Shown here piece after piece: positions 1-10,602 of a stretch of DNA of 64,000 nt. The notes under the pieces were generated by a model that worked only from the letters and a program-made list of their open reading frames with translations, was not told the origin of the DNA and did not search any database. A program made the translations under genes and the position numbers. Numbering within the stretch: the stretch's first letter is position 1; each line of letters opens with the position of its first letter. The stretch is from Siphonodentalium dalli (Eukaryota; Mollusca; Scaphopoda; Gadilida; Siphonodentaliidae). The stretch covers positions 35,466,918 to 35,530,917 of the forward strand of contig CP136062.1 of the NCBI GenBank assembly GCA_032622095.1, written 5' to 3'.

Positions 1-430
1 TCGAATCAAATAGTTTTTACCCCCGAAGCCAAAGAAATCGTAATTTATGAGCGTCTGACCAGATTGAGTACCTTTAATTGCGACAAAATAATGCTAACCA
101 CTGTCAACTATGGTATCAAAACGTGTTATTTAGCAACATTTTTTTAACGAAATATTGCCGTATTATCACTTGAGTATCACGAAATTTGGCCGTATTGGCA
201 CTTGATTTTAGAGTTATCCACTTCATCCGCAATTTTGTCCGAGACGGTCGGTTTGGCGACATTTTCTGTGCCACAAATAATTGCACATCGCGAGAAAAAC
301 AAAAACTTAAAAAATCGATATCTGATCACTCTGAGCTTTGATGGGTGGGTTCCTTGACTCGAATCCGAAGCCGTAGAAATGGCAATTTTGAAGCTTTAAA
401 TCGGATAATCCATCATTATAGCTCCAAGAT
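1..430 (-). repeat. Dispersed repeat R1, copy 1 (reverse orientation)
   Basis: Read on the minus strand, this segment matches two other places in the window, 43020-43255 and 63418-63745. Shared landmarks are a 'ttggcttcggggg' block, a 'gattcgagtc' block and a 'caaagctcagagtgat' block, in the same order. It has no long open frame. The ~80% resemblance by eye and lack of coding suggest an old non-autonomous element or the UTR of one. Its termini are not resolved because the window edge cuts it. Confidence 0.6.
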
Positions 431-795
431 AGTCACTAGATGAATAGAAAGTTATTGAAATTCCATTGATCAGATAATAAAAATCAACATGTGAAAATTA
501 ATACTACCGTATATTATCACATATCAACTAAAACATAATATCTGCTTCTCAACAACCAAAACGGCCGTTAATAAAATAGTCTACATGTATGTGCTTGTGA
601 ATTATATACAGATAATGTATTATCTTCAAATCGTTTCGATGTGCCGAATACGTCTAAAAATGACAATCCAAGAAAAATAAATGTACTTCATTGACAACAT
701 TATTTTTGCCCCATCAGTATCATAGCTAAAGCAGCAAGACCTAACAACAGCACATCATCACAACAGACCACCTAATCCGGGGTGGTCACTGCGAA

Positions 796-984
796 CTAAA
801 ATAACACCACTGACTTACATTCACAGGTAATTGCCAAGTTGTCGATATGCAAGTAGTCACCACCGTACTTGATGCAGTAATTATCCCCAGAGCACTCGGC
901 ATAATAATATCCACTGCTCGCATAACGTGCATAACACCCGCTACCACACCAGCGGTCGCATCTGTATTTCAACATGTACTTCCT
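796..984 (-). CDS. Candidate terminal exon of a secreted cystine-knot-like protein
   Basis: On the minus strand a 3' splice site (ttgcag) ends at 985, and an open frame of 62 codons then runs to a TAG at 796-798. The frame is cysteine-rich: a C-x3-C-x3-C cluster containing CGSGC, two further single cysteines, and a C-x-C (CEC) near the C-terminus. A CX3C motif plus a terminal CXC is the layout of the ring in cystine-knot growth factors (GDNF/TGF-beta, neurotrophin and Spaetzle relatives). A donor-like gtaagt lies inside the last codons (819/818), so the exon could instead continue into an unseen exon; the CXC just before the stop favours read-through as the true end. It enters in phase 0 and is frame-compatible with the exon at 8032-8219. 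The family is inferred from cysteine spacing alone. Confidence 0.45.
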   Translation of the reverse strand, partial: RKYMLKYRCDRWCGSGCYARYASSGYYYAECSGDNYCIKYGGDYLHIDNLAITCECKSVVLF

Positions 985-1144
985 CTGCAATGTGATAACA
1001 AAAATCAAGTTTAGATAAACAAAATTCAGATAATTGGCCATATAAATGGTTAAAAAGAGATAGACATACTTCGTACTACACCTTCCAGTTTAAATAAAAC
1101 GGAAAATGCACATTCCACGTGACGTACAGTGCGTCACGGTATTG

Positions 1145-2440
1145 ATCTAGGCAAATATGGACATAGCTGTCGCATCGAGAGGGAATTTATGAGACCTACA
1201 TTGTTGGTTAGCATGAACACTTAACTTTCGGAATCCGTATGTTGGATTTGTCAGATAGGCGGACTTTTTTCACACCGCGTGGTTTTATTGAGGCACCTGG
1301 TGATAAAATCGGTCATTTTTTAAATAAAGCCGACATATTTGACAGAGTATATTCACACGTTTTGAGAAGAGATATTCGTCCAATTTTTGATACATGTGAT
1401 TGGGGCGATAACCATGTAACAACATGTAGCCATTGAATCTCGGAATGACATTCATGACGGCATGTGACGTCAAATAATGTTTAGGGTGAGAAGAATATGA
1501 CGATTCACGCAAAGCGTTGTCTTTCGTTTCTTATAAAATCAGAAGTAAGATGGTTTTGCCCAATTGTTTTATACCATGGGGAAACTACTGCCAAATATAT
1601 CACTTATCGCTGTTTGTCGCATTATTTTTTTTATCAAAGGCAGAAAACTCAACCCTCCCCTTAAAGCTGAGAGGCGTTAGGCTGTGATGTAAGGCACACA
1701 GAGCGCACGAGTATGTGCCAAATTGCGAAAACAACACAACGGCGGTTGATAGACTGCTAAGGTATTGTCTAATATATATGCTTCGATCGACACAGTCTCC
1801 TGACTTAATTTTTTTTATAAATTTTAGTTTTGTTCCCCAAAAAAATAATCTAAAATGCATTTTGTCTTCTTCCGGGGGGGGGGGGGGGGCAAACATGAAA
1901 TTAATGTATTAAGGGTGGAGATAATTATTGTATACATACGATAATTTCGTTCCGTCTTGTTTAAAAACTGGCATAATAACCCAAGATGGCTGCCAATATG
2001 TTGGCCGGTATATAGGTGGAAATTGTGAAATTTGTAAGAACGCACGATTACTTGTCAAAATGGCTTAACTAACCCAACAGCCGTTGATAAACTGCTACAC
2101 TTTAATGTAATATATATATCCCGATCCATCGACTAGAGCATTTAAGTGAAACCAGTACAAAAAGCACATCCTGGTCCCAATTTTTGATTAAAGTCAATTA
2201 GTTTAGTCCAAAACTGATCGGAAACCTATTTTTGTCATCTTCTCGAAATACACAATGAAAATAATGTAGCGTGGGTGGTAATAATTTCATGCCGTCGGTG
2301 GTTACTACGTGACATATTAATTCCAAGATGGCTGCCAATAAGTTTGCCGGTATATGGATGAAAATTGTAAAATATGTCATGTCACAATGAACACCACCAT
2401 CGCAATGCAATGTCTTATAAAACCAATAGTTCAATTATAT
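1145..2440 (+). repeat. Left arm of a ~1.3 kb imperfect inverted repeat pair
   Basis: This block is repeated in reverse complement at about 5230-6530. Both arms contain a segment that translates to a similar peptide (LDLSDRRTFF...KIGHF...RRDIRPI; + strand from 1239, minus strand from 6416), an 'atgacgattcacgcaaa' block and 'ccaagatggctgccaat'-like blocks. Within the left arm the 'ccaagatggctgccaata' segment occurs twice (1980 and 2322), so the arm has an internal diverged duplication of about 340 bp. A G-run sits at 1875-1889. The pair may be the long ends of a DNA transposon, but no transposase is recognisable between them. Confidence 0.55.
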
Positions 2441-5229
2441 TTTTCAATACTAGGACGTAACAGTTGGCAGTTCTATTAAAATGACAACCAGATTGGTACC
2501 CACGAGTGAGGATCGACAAATTTTGCATTCATTCGCGCTCAAGTAAGATTTGTTCTTCGAAATCGGTGGCATGTCGTGCAAATTATTTCACAATAAACAT
2601 GATTGATTTAAGGCAGATGGCTGTCTGTGATTATCTTTGCGAAAAGAATAAGGGAATTATGTAGGTTTATATTAAATCTGACACGGCATTTAAGCATACT
2701 TGGCACTCTCTATGGCTATTTGTAGCAAAATGCGACCGCGAATAACAGAATTAACCAATTAACCTATGCGGATATATATATCTCATCAAATACCTCATGT
2801 TGATACGAATCGTTAGTTATCCTCTATCAACGAGGCGTAGTTACATTAACGGAGCTACTGATACACTGGGTCTCATATATACCGTTCTAAACGTATGTAT
2901 AAATGGATTTCATTGACCAATAGCAATTGCTGCCCAGTCCGCAAGAGGACATATCCAGCAAATTATCAAACCGTCACACCATACAGGTTCGTTTAGTTTC
3001 ATCATCACGCAATGGACTCGTTGAATGTTGTATTCTAACATTTACCGCATTATTTTCCATGACATATATTTCTCACACAAAGAGATGGAAACCTGGTCGA
3101 TTTTCCTCTTGTAGTGTGTCAACTGCTTAAAGGGTGGGAGGTATTTTCTTGTACCAAAGTCAAGGCTCTAAGCGACATTTCCAAGAACGAAAATAAGAGC
3201 GATGTGGTTAATCACATAAACAAGTCAAACTATGTTCATATATATATATATATCGATTGTATGTTACTCTGTATAGTACGGTACGGGAGTCTCGTGTCAC
3301 CCCATATATACTCGTGATTTCCAGAAGTGACTGAACAATTGCTTGTAAGACGAGGTACCCCAAATATTGACAGTTATCCCATGCTAGGTGAACAGTCATA
3401 TTACCCATATATTTCTATGATGATGAGTAGGTAGGATTACTTCTGGAAGGCTGTACGTTAAGAAAACAACAGAATATAGATTGGAGTATTGGCATGGAGG
3501 TTTGTCATGTAGACTGATACAGTTTGGACTTTTGGTATCCCAGTGTAAGTTTTAGCTCATTATGACACCAAAATGAAAAGGACGACAATTGCAATTATTT
3601 CTATACATGCCATACACAGGTTGATACCAGTAATCGTATAACAAAATAACAAAAGTAATGCGGTTAGGGACCTGCTGATGCCAGCAGGTCGGATGTCCGA
3701 AAACATACCATATTTTGATTATGGCCGTTCACGATTAAAGCATTATAATTCCACCCACCCGTCATATCTAATGCCATACATGTATGTGTTACAGTTAAAT
3801 TCAAATGCATCTATAGTTATCCCACTATGCGCGACGTGAGTGGACCGTGTGTAGTTCGTATCCTGATATTATAGTGTGGTAGTGTTTGATGTGCAAATTG
3901 CTAAAACAAAATGGAGATCACGTGTCTTGGTGTAATTTATCGCTGCATCTCAGAAATGACACATAGTAACAACTTCTGTGCAGACCAGAATCTGATCTAC
4001 GATAACTCATCCATAACAACTCCGAATATGCTGAGCGAAATCAGTAACTGGACACGATAGCCGTAGTTTAGTATTTACTGAACAGCGTGTGGAGAATACA
4101 TGCATATGTTTTTGTACAATCGGGACGATATGGTGAGGAGGAATTATTCGCCATATATTTTTCCGCCGGTGTTGCCTGTAAATACGAATATTGAATACAG
4201 CCCGATTGATACATTAATGACATGGGTTTTACGTTTCAAACACCAATAGTAATTGCAACAGCAGCAGGTCTCCTGGTCTGAATATGACCCGTTCAGATGT
4301 AACATATAACGCAGACAAGTTTACTTTTCCACCAAGTTGAAAACAACATTTGATATTTCTGAAGGTTTTCGCGTTCATATATTGCAAATAAAGCGGTCCT
4401 TCATTGCATGGCGATCGTGTTCAACAGAAACTGCATAATTAAGTTTAACAGGGGGGTTCTCATTCTGAACATGACTATTCTTATGTTTATCACTGATCAG
4501 ATAATTTCTCGGAAGATGCAAAATCTGAACTAATTTTGTACGACGAGCGCTATTTTTTCTGAATCTCATCTTCTTTGCGTTATTGGACACTAGTCAATGA
4601 AAGCGGCGATGGTGATTTCGGGTCTGGAATAATTCACTCTGTTATCACGGCCGTTTATGTGGGTCGAAGCTTATTGTACATCAATTGTACATTGCATATA
4701 TAACAGATTAATGGAGGCACTGACTCGGAAGCAAAGCCAATGATTCAAATGTGGTTGATTCAGTGAGTGTGAACAAATTATCATTTCTTATCGAAGTGGT
4801 CATGTATTTATCGGATGGCCCAATGAGATATACCTTATCTCACATCTAGCTTTGACATCGGTCCCAATTTTCGCCCAATCAAGTCGGGGGTGTGAACCCG
4901 CACCAACCTCGTCTAGCCCATACTTCGATAATGTTATCCACGACATATCAACCTCATATGTACCATCATATCTGGTAGCACTTGGAATATTATTCATTGA
5001 GAAAGATTGACCTTGTTGGGTTTAAGCAATTTCATATTGATTATGTCAAAGGTGACTGGCATAAGTAACAATCAGGCATTCAATGTATTACTTTTACTCG
5101 GTTCTTCGTTTTAGACAATCCTGTTCATCTGTAAATACCTCTCCCAAATTGCCACATATTTCAAGGGACACGGATTACTTGAGCACGAATGTTCATGAAT
5201 GCAAGATTCGTCAATAATGGGCACCATTC
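2441..5229. other. Interval between the inverted arms, no gene seen
   Basis: AT-rich, with only short chance frames (all under about 75 codons) and no recognisable transposase or host exon. A small hairpin (gacctgctg / cagcaggtc) lies at 3669-3691 and a short TA microsatellite near 3238. This interval is the interior of the possible TIR element, and part of the intron of the candidate cystine-knot gene. Confidence 0.5.
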
Positions 5230-6530
5230 TGGTAGCAATTTTAAATAGAATTGCGCATCATGATGTCCCGGAGTATCATGATACAATGAATATAATACTT
5301 TGGGTAGTGTGAGACATTAGATGGCGGTAGTGGCGGCGATAAAAGTGAAACGACATTTATTCTGACCACCGTATTGGCAGCCATATTGGGGTTAGTAAGC
5401 CATTTTGTAATCCAAAAACGACATTGAATTATCGAACACACAAAACATCTCCGCCACGCTACATTCTGCGCTTCATGGCTTCCGAGAAGATGACCAAAAT
5501 GGTTTTAGGTTCTTTTTTTTTGAGAAAAAAACATAAATTTTATAAACATGTTGTGCCAGGAGGTGCATTGTGTAATATTTTCGCTTTATTATTCGAGTTT
5601 GGTGATCGGGTTATATACCTTAAACTATAATTTAGCAGTTCATCAACGCTGTGTGGTTAAGCCATTTAAGCAAGTAATTGTGCGTTCTTACATATTTCCC
5701 AATTTCCACCTATATTGCGGCTGCCATATTAGTATATCATTTTTTAATTCAACGCGGAATGAAATTGCCGTATACACCAATTATCTCCACCCTTACTACA
5801 TTCTTTTCTTTTTTTGTCTTCCAGAAAATAAAAAAATGAGTTTTACATCATATTTTTAGCAACAAATCTAAAATTTATTAAAATTTCGGGTCTGGGGGTG
5901 CATTATATATTGTTTCTACTTTAATGTTCGAGTTTGTAGACAGAAACTTATATATTATTACATTCTTTAGCAGACCTTCAACGGCCGTTGTGTTAATTAA
6001 GCCTATTGACATGTAACCGTGATGTATGTGTGCCTTATACCACACCATGGCGCATCTTAACATTAGGAGGAGGGTTGATTGTTCGGCCTCTGATAAAAAA
6101 TAATGTGGCATACTCGTCTTAATTTATGATTTAAAAGAAGCGAAATACAACGTTTTGCGTGAATCGTCATATTTGTCTCACATGACGTCATGACTGCAAT
6201 TCCGAGATTCAATGGTTACATGCATTACCCTACTATGATTACCCCCACCCCCCCACTCTTAGGTATCAAAATTGGACGAATATCTCTTCTCAAAATGTGT
6301 GGAAATACTCTGTCAAAAATGTCGGCTTTATTTTTAAAATGACCGATTTTTTCATCTGTTGCCTTAAGAAAACCACTCGGTGAGAAAAATGTCCGCCTAT
6401 CTGACAAATCCAACATACGGATTCCGAAAGTTTAGTAGTTACGCTAACCAAAAATGTAGGTCTCATAAGTTCCCTCTCGAGGCGACACCTATGGCGACAC
6501 ATAGTTGCCTGGCCTATATGTTTGTTTTTT
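5230..6530 (-). repeat. Right arm of the ~1.3 kb inverted repeat pair
   Basis: Reverse-complement partner of 1145-2440, roughly 75-85% similar by eye. The best-conserved part is 6225-6500, opposite 1170-1440, including the 'ttcggaatccgtatgttgga' block. The short peptide conserved between the arms (from 6416 downward) is conserved at the DNA level too, so it does not by itself prove coding. The arm also shows the repeated 'ggctgccatatt' blocks near 5370 and 5725. Confidence 0.55.
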
Positions 6531-7299
6531 GGTATCGAGTGAATATTCAGTTTGCTTTTCGCATTGACTTGACATGTTTGAAACATGGAGTTATGCCGCA
6601 ATTGTCAGATTACAAAATAAGTATGTGGTGAAATTTTAAGCTGGCGTGCATGGGTCTGAAATATTGTAACAACTTAGCTTTAACCTTTAACGCGCCCTTT
6701 AATAATCTTTGTGCACGATGACTTGTGCGAGGAAAGGTGCGTCTATACATGATAATGTATCCACTTTGGAACAAGAAATATACAATGTTTTTTTCAGATT
6801 TGTCTTCGCACATGTAGAAAGAGAGGCTGTTACCAATAATATGTATATAAGCCGATATATAGCTTAGCAGTATGTACTAAATCCGGAAGCGGGAACACCA
6901 AGTGAGAGCTAACACGAATATTTCGGAATTATTATAAATTTAATATTGGTTCTTAAAACATATGCATCTACATGTTCATATATTTCAGGTAATCTAAATA
7001 TCTGACATATGTTTCATTCCGTTATGTCGAGAAACCGAAAAATCCGTGACTAATCGAAACATGGCGCCATAATGTAACGTTCGGTTCTGTTTCCACCCAT
7101 CCCATTACCTATATACGAAAAGCACGTAAGCCGCTTACACATTTAATTGGAGCCGGCTGTGTTTCAAAACAAAAAAGTTGAATAAATTAAAATAAACAGA
7201 TTTGTGATAGTTTTGCATGTGATGTCTATATATTCTATATCCCAAAACGGAAATAAATTCCAAATTTCAGTCATTTCGCGCTCACGTGTATAATTTTTC
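6531..7299. other. Intergenic/intronic DNA, nothing recognised
   Basis: AT-rich sequence between two dispersed repeats. No splice-bounded open frame or structured RNA was recognised. Confidence 0.4.
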
Positions 7300-7690
7300 G
7301 CTGATTATTGGTATAATACATGGGACATGGGCGTTTTATTTGTAGAAAAGGGAAATTTTGGGACGGATTAAAAGTCGAACTGCGACCCGGAGGTCTAGTC
7401 CGATAAATGGTGTAGTTGGGTATTCTGGTGAGATGCATGAGAAACCTTCAGTGATAAGCCGTATATAGTTGTTGTAATAATTTGAAGGATTAGTTGTTTT
7501 AACGGAATTATGAGTTGGTCATTCGTGAAACCAATATATTTTATATTCTATAATTACAATCATGGGTATACATGTATATTATATGATCTTGAGCGCGTTA
7601 CCATTTATGACATTGGTTTTCTTGTATATCCATTGAGTAAGAAACGAATAGAGATAATGCGATATCACGCCCGCTTACATCTTTTAATTT
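7300..7690 (+). repeat. Dispersed repeat R2, copy 1
   Basis: Matches 60790-61165 in reverse complement. Shared landmarks in order include 'aagtcgaactgcgacccgga', 'gagatgcatgagaaaccttc', 'gataagccgtatatagttgt' and 'attatgagttggtcattc'. It is non-coding. The second copy lies in intron 2 of the lipid transfer protein gene, so the family is interspersed. Confidence 0.65.
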
Positions 7691-8031
7691 GAGCTATTCC
7701 ATATCCAAACACGGACATGTATTCAAAATGTCATTTGTATCTATTGAGAAAACAGAGCAAATGGGACATAATACCCTGCTTACACCTTTTATTGGAACCG
7801 GCCACGGCTGACAGTTTTATACCTGTCAATATATTTGGACTGGTTTAATGCGATTCGGTATGATTCCTATCGAATAAATAACAAAACCAATAATTTGACA
7901 AGTATTTGGGGATCACTCATAATGGTAAACAAAACGGAAGCACATATGAATTCGACTGGCGCGCTGACAGCTACATTTCTCTACGCTATTTATCACTATC
8001 ACCTTGGGTGAAACAGAATAGTAATGCTTAC

Positions 8032-8219
8032 GCCAGACGAGGTATCGTCGTAAACTTCGTAAACTTCATGCCAATCGCAGCCATCGGTTTCCTCACATTC
8101 TCCATCTAACTCACTAATAACCTCACTTGACGCTCTCTTACTCCTGTGTAATTTACCATCTCTCAGGAAAGTCAGTGCGTCAGTCTTGGTCTTGAAAATG
8201 GTTTTCTGCGCACTGCATC
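8032..8219 (-). CDS. Candidate internal exon: pro-region and start of mature cystine-knot-like protein
   Basis: On the minus strand an acceptor (cgtctacag) precedes 8219 and a donor (gtaagc, 8031-8026) follows 8032. The 188-nt exon enters in phase 1 and leaves in phase 0, with 62 uninterrupted full codons. The peptide has a basic stretch ending in RSKR (residues 25-28), a classic furin site. After it comes an acidic segment with two cysteines (GEC, then DGC followed by W). Leaving in phase 0, it splices in frame to the cysteine-rich exon at 984-796. Together they would give a mature chain with nine cysteines. Upstream exons carrying a signal peptide were not found; the 6.3-kb hairpin element lies just 5' of this exon. 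Exon boundaries are seen in the sequence; the gene identity is inferred. Confidence 0.45.
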
Positions 8220-8440
8220 CTGTAGACGAAATATACCTGGCATGCAGGGATGTGACTATAAGGCCGAGACCCTACGTCATATATACGTCCGATAAAGGCC
8301 AGTTTTAACATTGAATTGCGTTGTCTCGATATTTTCCAAAGTCATCAGCCAAGACAAATTTGTCTCAATGAGATTCTGGAGTTCAAATTTCATGGTGATC
8401 GATGTCACATGGACTATTATGTGTTCTCAACATATCTATA

Positions 8441-8535
8441 TGGGGCCGCAATATTCGAGTCGGTGTGGGCTATAGGGCCGCCATATTCGAGTCGATGTGA
8501 GCTATGGGCCGCAATATTCGACTCGATGTTAGCTT
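8441..8535 (+). repeat. ~32-bp tandem repeat flanking the hairpin element (left)
   Basis: Three units built on 'gggccgccatattcgagtcg' plus 'atgtgagcta'. The same repeat, in the same orientation, resumes at 14854 on the other side of the element, which marks the pre-insertion target as a small minisatellite. Confidence 0.75.
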
Positions 8536-8548
8536 TGTTAGTAGTATT

Positions 8549-8872
8549 GGCCGTCACTCTGGCCCACCCCTCGCTCGTCGGCACTCTGGCCCATGGGCCA
8601 GAGTGCCGACGAGCGAGGGGGTGGGCCAGAGTGACGGCCCAGGGTCGCGCTAGTCGGCACTCTGGCCCATGGGCCAGAGTGCCGACGAGCGAGGTGGGTG
8701 GGCCAGAACAAATCCAAACCAAATCCTGCGGGACACCCTGGCCCGGGCCAGAGTGTCGCGCAGCGAGGTGGGTGGGCCAGAAAAAATCCAAACCAAATCC
8801 TGCGGGACACTCTGGCCCGGGCCAGAGTGTCGCGCAGCGAGGGATGTGGGCCATAGTGTCCCGCCCAGGGTC
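8549..8872. repeat. Left GC-rich hairpin array
   Basis: At least four palindromes in a row. The first (8549-8639) is a 91-nt almost perfect palindrome with one unpaired base, centred on 'ggcccatgggcc'. The second, at about 8652-8697, shares that core. The third and fourth (about 8726-8763 and 8799-8837) are centred on 'ggcccgggcc' and belong to a ~73-bp direct repeat. The linkers carry 'aaatccaaaccaaatcc'. GC content is far above the surroundings. Long reading frames across it are by-products of the repeats. Confidence 0.85.
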
Positions 8873-8924
8873 TGTCTAGAGGTTGTGTTACATTATAAAG
8901 AATAAGGTGATCGCTTCGAAGGAT

Positions 8925-9235
8925 TTTTTGACAGAAAAGGGCATAATTTTCGAATGTATCGATTTTTCTCGGATTCTAATGGCAGTGTGGTAAGCGAAGG
9001 GCGCCCCCCTTCGCTGGACTAACTGAACTTAGAATAATACCGATAAAAATCGAGACATTAGTAAATTGTGCAACTTTACCAGTGCATTTTTTTTAACAAA
9101 AGCGAAAGTCTTCGAATAAATTCGAAGACGATAGCGTTGTAAAATGTACTCGTAGAAATTGCCGTTCAGTGAAATGTTATGAGATAATGGTAAAATGGTA
9201 CAGATAAAATTTTCCCGAGTCAAATCGGTGTTTTA
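8925..9235 (+). repeat. Terminal module, left copy
   Basis: A ~300-bp conserved sequence found inverted at 10763-10985 and 14080-14350, and in diverged form at 43730-44215. Landmarks are 'ggcagtgtggtaagcgaagg', a small hairpin (gcgaagggcgcc / cccttcgc), 'accagtgcattttt', and an inverted repeat of 'gtcttcgaa' / 'ttcgaagac' at 9108-9129 that keeps its stem in every copy. It separates the hairpin array from the upstream module of gene A. Confidence 0.8.
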
Positions 9236-9413
9236 TTCATAGAAATATGATGTTTTTGACAAAAAAGAAAGACAGCTGAGTTGACGTTCGGGGAAAATTG
9301 GTAGAAAAACTCAATGACGTCGTCAACGAGGCCCGCGCATCCCATATATTTGATCCAGAAGATGTTAACGTTATTACATGCGTAAAATTGTAACGTTAGC
9401 GTTATTTTGAAAC
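9236..9413 (+). promoter_or_regulatory. Upstream module of gene A
   Basis: The sequence between the terminal module and the gene A start. It shares with the regions upstream of A', B, B' and D the block around 'gacaaaaaagaaa.acagct', then 'ttgacgtt' and 'atgacgtcgtc' (CRE-like TGACGTC). It lies directly before the start codon at 9414. The promoter role is inferred from position and reuse; no clear TATA box is seen. Confidence 0.5.
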
Positions 9414-9809
9414 ATGGATCATGTAACGGAATTTCTCAAGACTATTGATGTGCAGTACGACCATGTTCCTGCAACAACGCAAATGTCGACGCCACTGTAT
9501 GCAGGCAATATAACACCACGGGTAGAACAGCAACAGGTACCAATGGTGTATCCGCTGACGGATCAACAACCAGTGTATACACCGCCGGTGAAAACACAAC
9601 AAATGACTCAACCTGTTATAAACCAAGTTATCAACAGTTCACAGTGGGAAGAACAGACAAAATTGTTATGGAATATTTGTCAGGAAATGAAGGATTTACG
9701 AAAGCAATTAACACAGAAACCGGTTGAATGTACAATCAACTTGAAACCTCACACGATTGACATACCAACTGAGGTACATGGTTTCCAGAAAGAACCTACG
9801 AAGCGATAA
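9414..9809 (+). CDS. Gene A, left copy (truncated relative to the right copy)
   Basis: 131 codons from ATG to TAA. The product is hydrophilic and rich in Q, P and T over residues 20-70. A charged, probably helical segment follows (about 75-100, W-E-E-Q...E-M-K-D-L-R-K-Q), and then a short tail. No known domain is recognised, and there is no signal peptide or membrane segment. Compared with copy A' (minus strand, 13443-13892) there are about ten amino acid differences in 131. The frame here stops early because a TCA serine codon is TAA (9807-9809); the DNA still aligns to the A' stop at 9861-9863. An AATAAA lies at 9855-9860. The gene is convergent with gene B. Conservation of frame in two copies argues for a real gene; function unknown. 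Confidence 0.6.
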   Translation: MDHVTEFLKTIDVQYDHVPATTQMSTPLYAGNITPRVEQQQVPMVYPLTDQQPVYTPPVKTQQMTQPVINQVINSSQWEEQTKLLWNICQEMKDLRKQLTQKPVECTINLKPHTIDIPTEVHGFQKEPTKR

Positions 9810-10173
9810 ACATTTGGATCACTCGGGAAAGATTTAACAGTGATGAAGAAACAAAATAAATGATTTTTATATTATTTTAAACGGCCCTTTTCAGGGCCAC
9901 TTAAAATTCACGAAAGATACGGTCTGTATTATGCTATATGATGATCGTATTATAGATATGAAGGGTGGTAGTGGGTTATTTTATTTTTAGGGAAGTATTC
10001 TTTGATAAATTGTGTGAACATTCTCTCCAAGTTCATGATGACTGAATTTGGTTTGAAGAAATTATGTGAACATTTTCTCCAAGTTCAGGAAGAATGAACA
10101 AATCGTACAGTAGCTGCAGAGTGTATCTTTTTTTAAATTTGTGAGGCCCTGATAAGGGCCGTTTTGGATGGTT
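9810..10173. terminator. Shared 3' module between convergent genes A and B
   Basis: The non-coding interval holds AATAAA (9855-9860) for gene A and a small hairpin after each gene (ggccc...gggcc at 9883-9898 and 10145-10160). It also has two copies of 'gtgaacatt.tctccaagtt' (10014-10034 and 10065-10085). The same arrangement recurs between B' and A' (13130-13442) and in part between C and D (12010-12125). The role as a 3'-end or polyadenylation module is inferred from its position at every convergent junction. Confidence 0.5.
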
Positions 10174-10602
10174 TCAAAAGAAACCGCACGATGTGTTTGG
10201 GTTTGAATACAGCTTAAAGTTGTCTTGGGAACGTCGCAAACAAATGGCACAATTGCATGTCTGGCCTATCTGTATCCCCCAGAGCGGCAAGAATTCGTAA
10301 ACTCTATGCCCTGAGAAGATTATGATAGACCGCTGTAGTGATGTAGCCGCAAGTCGCGCCATCAATCTTGATGTCCCCAGCAATCTGGTATGTCGGAACC
10401 ACCGTGGTGGCAGTCCAAACACCCGATCTCTGTTATCCGTCATCAACATAACGGTGTACCTATAGATATCAAAACAGTAATCTATAGTCCCCGTTTCTGC
10501 TAAACTCAAAGCCTTCCATACCATCTGTGCTTCATCCCCAAACACACCTCGCAACAGCATCCCATCCTCCAAATAGCTCCGATAAAGATCTCGGTAATCC
10601 AT
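10174..10602 (-). CDS. Gene B, left copy, 142 aa unknown protein
   Basis: Complete frame from ATG (10602) to stop (10174). No domain is recognised. The protein is mixed alpha-like, with a central basic stretch (G-L-P-P-R-W-F-R, about residues 63-70), a hydrophobic patch near 93-97 (S-I-I-I-F) and a C-terminal cysteine group (C116, C118, C121, C139) that could bind metal. The second copy, B' (12701-13129), has the same length and about 13 substitutions with no indel or stop, which supports coding. It is read from its own upstream module towards gene A. It could be a structural or regulatory protein of a DNA virus-like element; nothing in the sequence decides this. Confidence 0.65.
   Translation of the reverse strand: MDYRDLYRSYLEDGMLLRGVFGDEAQMVWKALSLAETGTIDYCFDIYRYTVMLMTDNRDRVFGLPPRWFRHTRLLGTSRLMARLAATSLQRSIIIFSGHRVYEFLPLWGIQIGQTCNCAICLRRSQDNFKLYSNPNTSCGFF

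Noticed and set aside
1239-1436. 65-codon frame as a gene
   Set aside because: It is similar to the frame in the inverted partner arm, but DNA is conserved to the same degree and both end at different points; treated as part of a repeat.
8549-8639. Identity of the hairpin with a parvovirus terminal repeat
   Set aside because: The style is similar (GC-rich, self-complementary), but there is no T-shaped arrangement, no clear Rep-binding repeat and no replicase gene; resemblance alone is not enough to assign it.
8316-8905. Several overlapping frames of 78-187 codons in the GC-rich end
   Set aside because: They read through the palindromic hairpin array, appear on both strands with the same repeated residues, and mirror each other.
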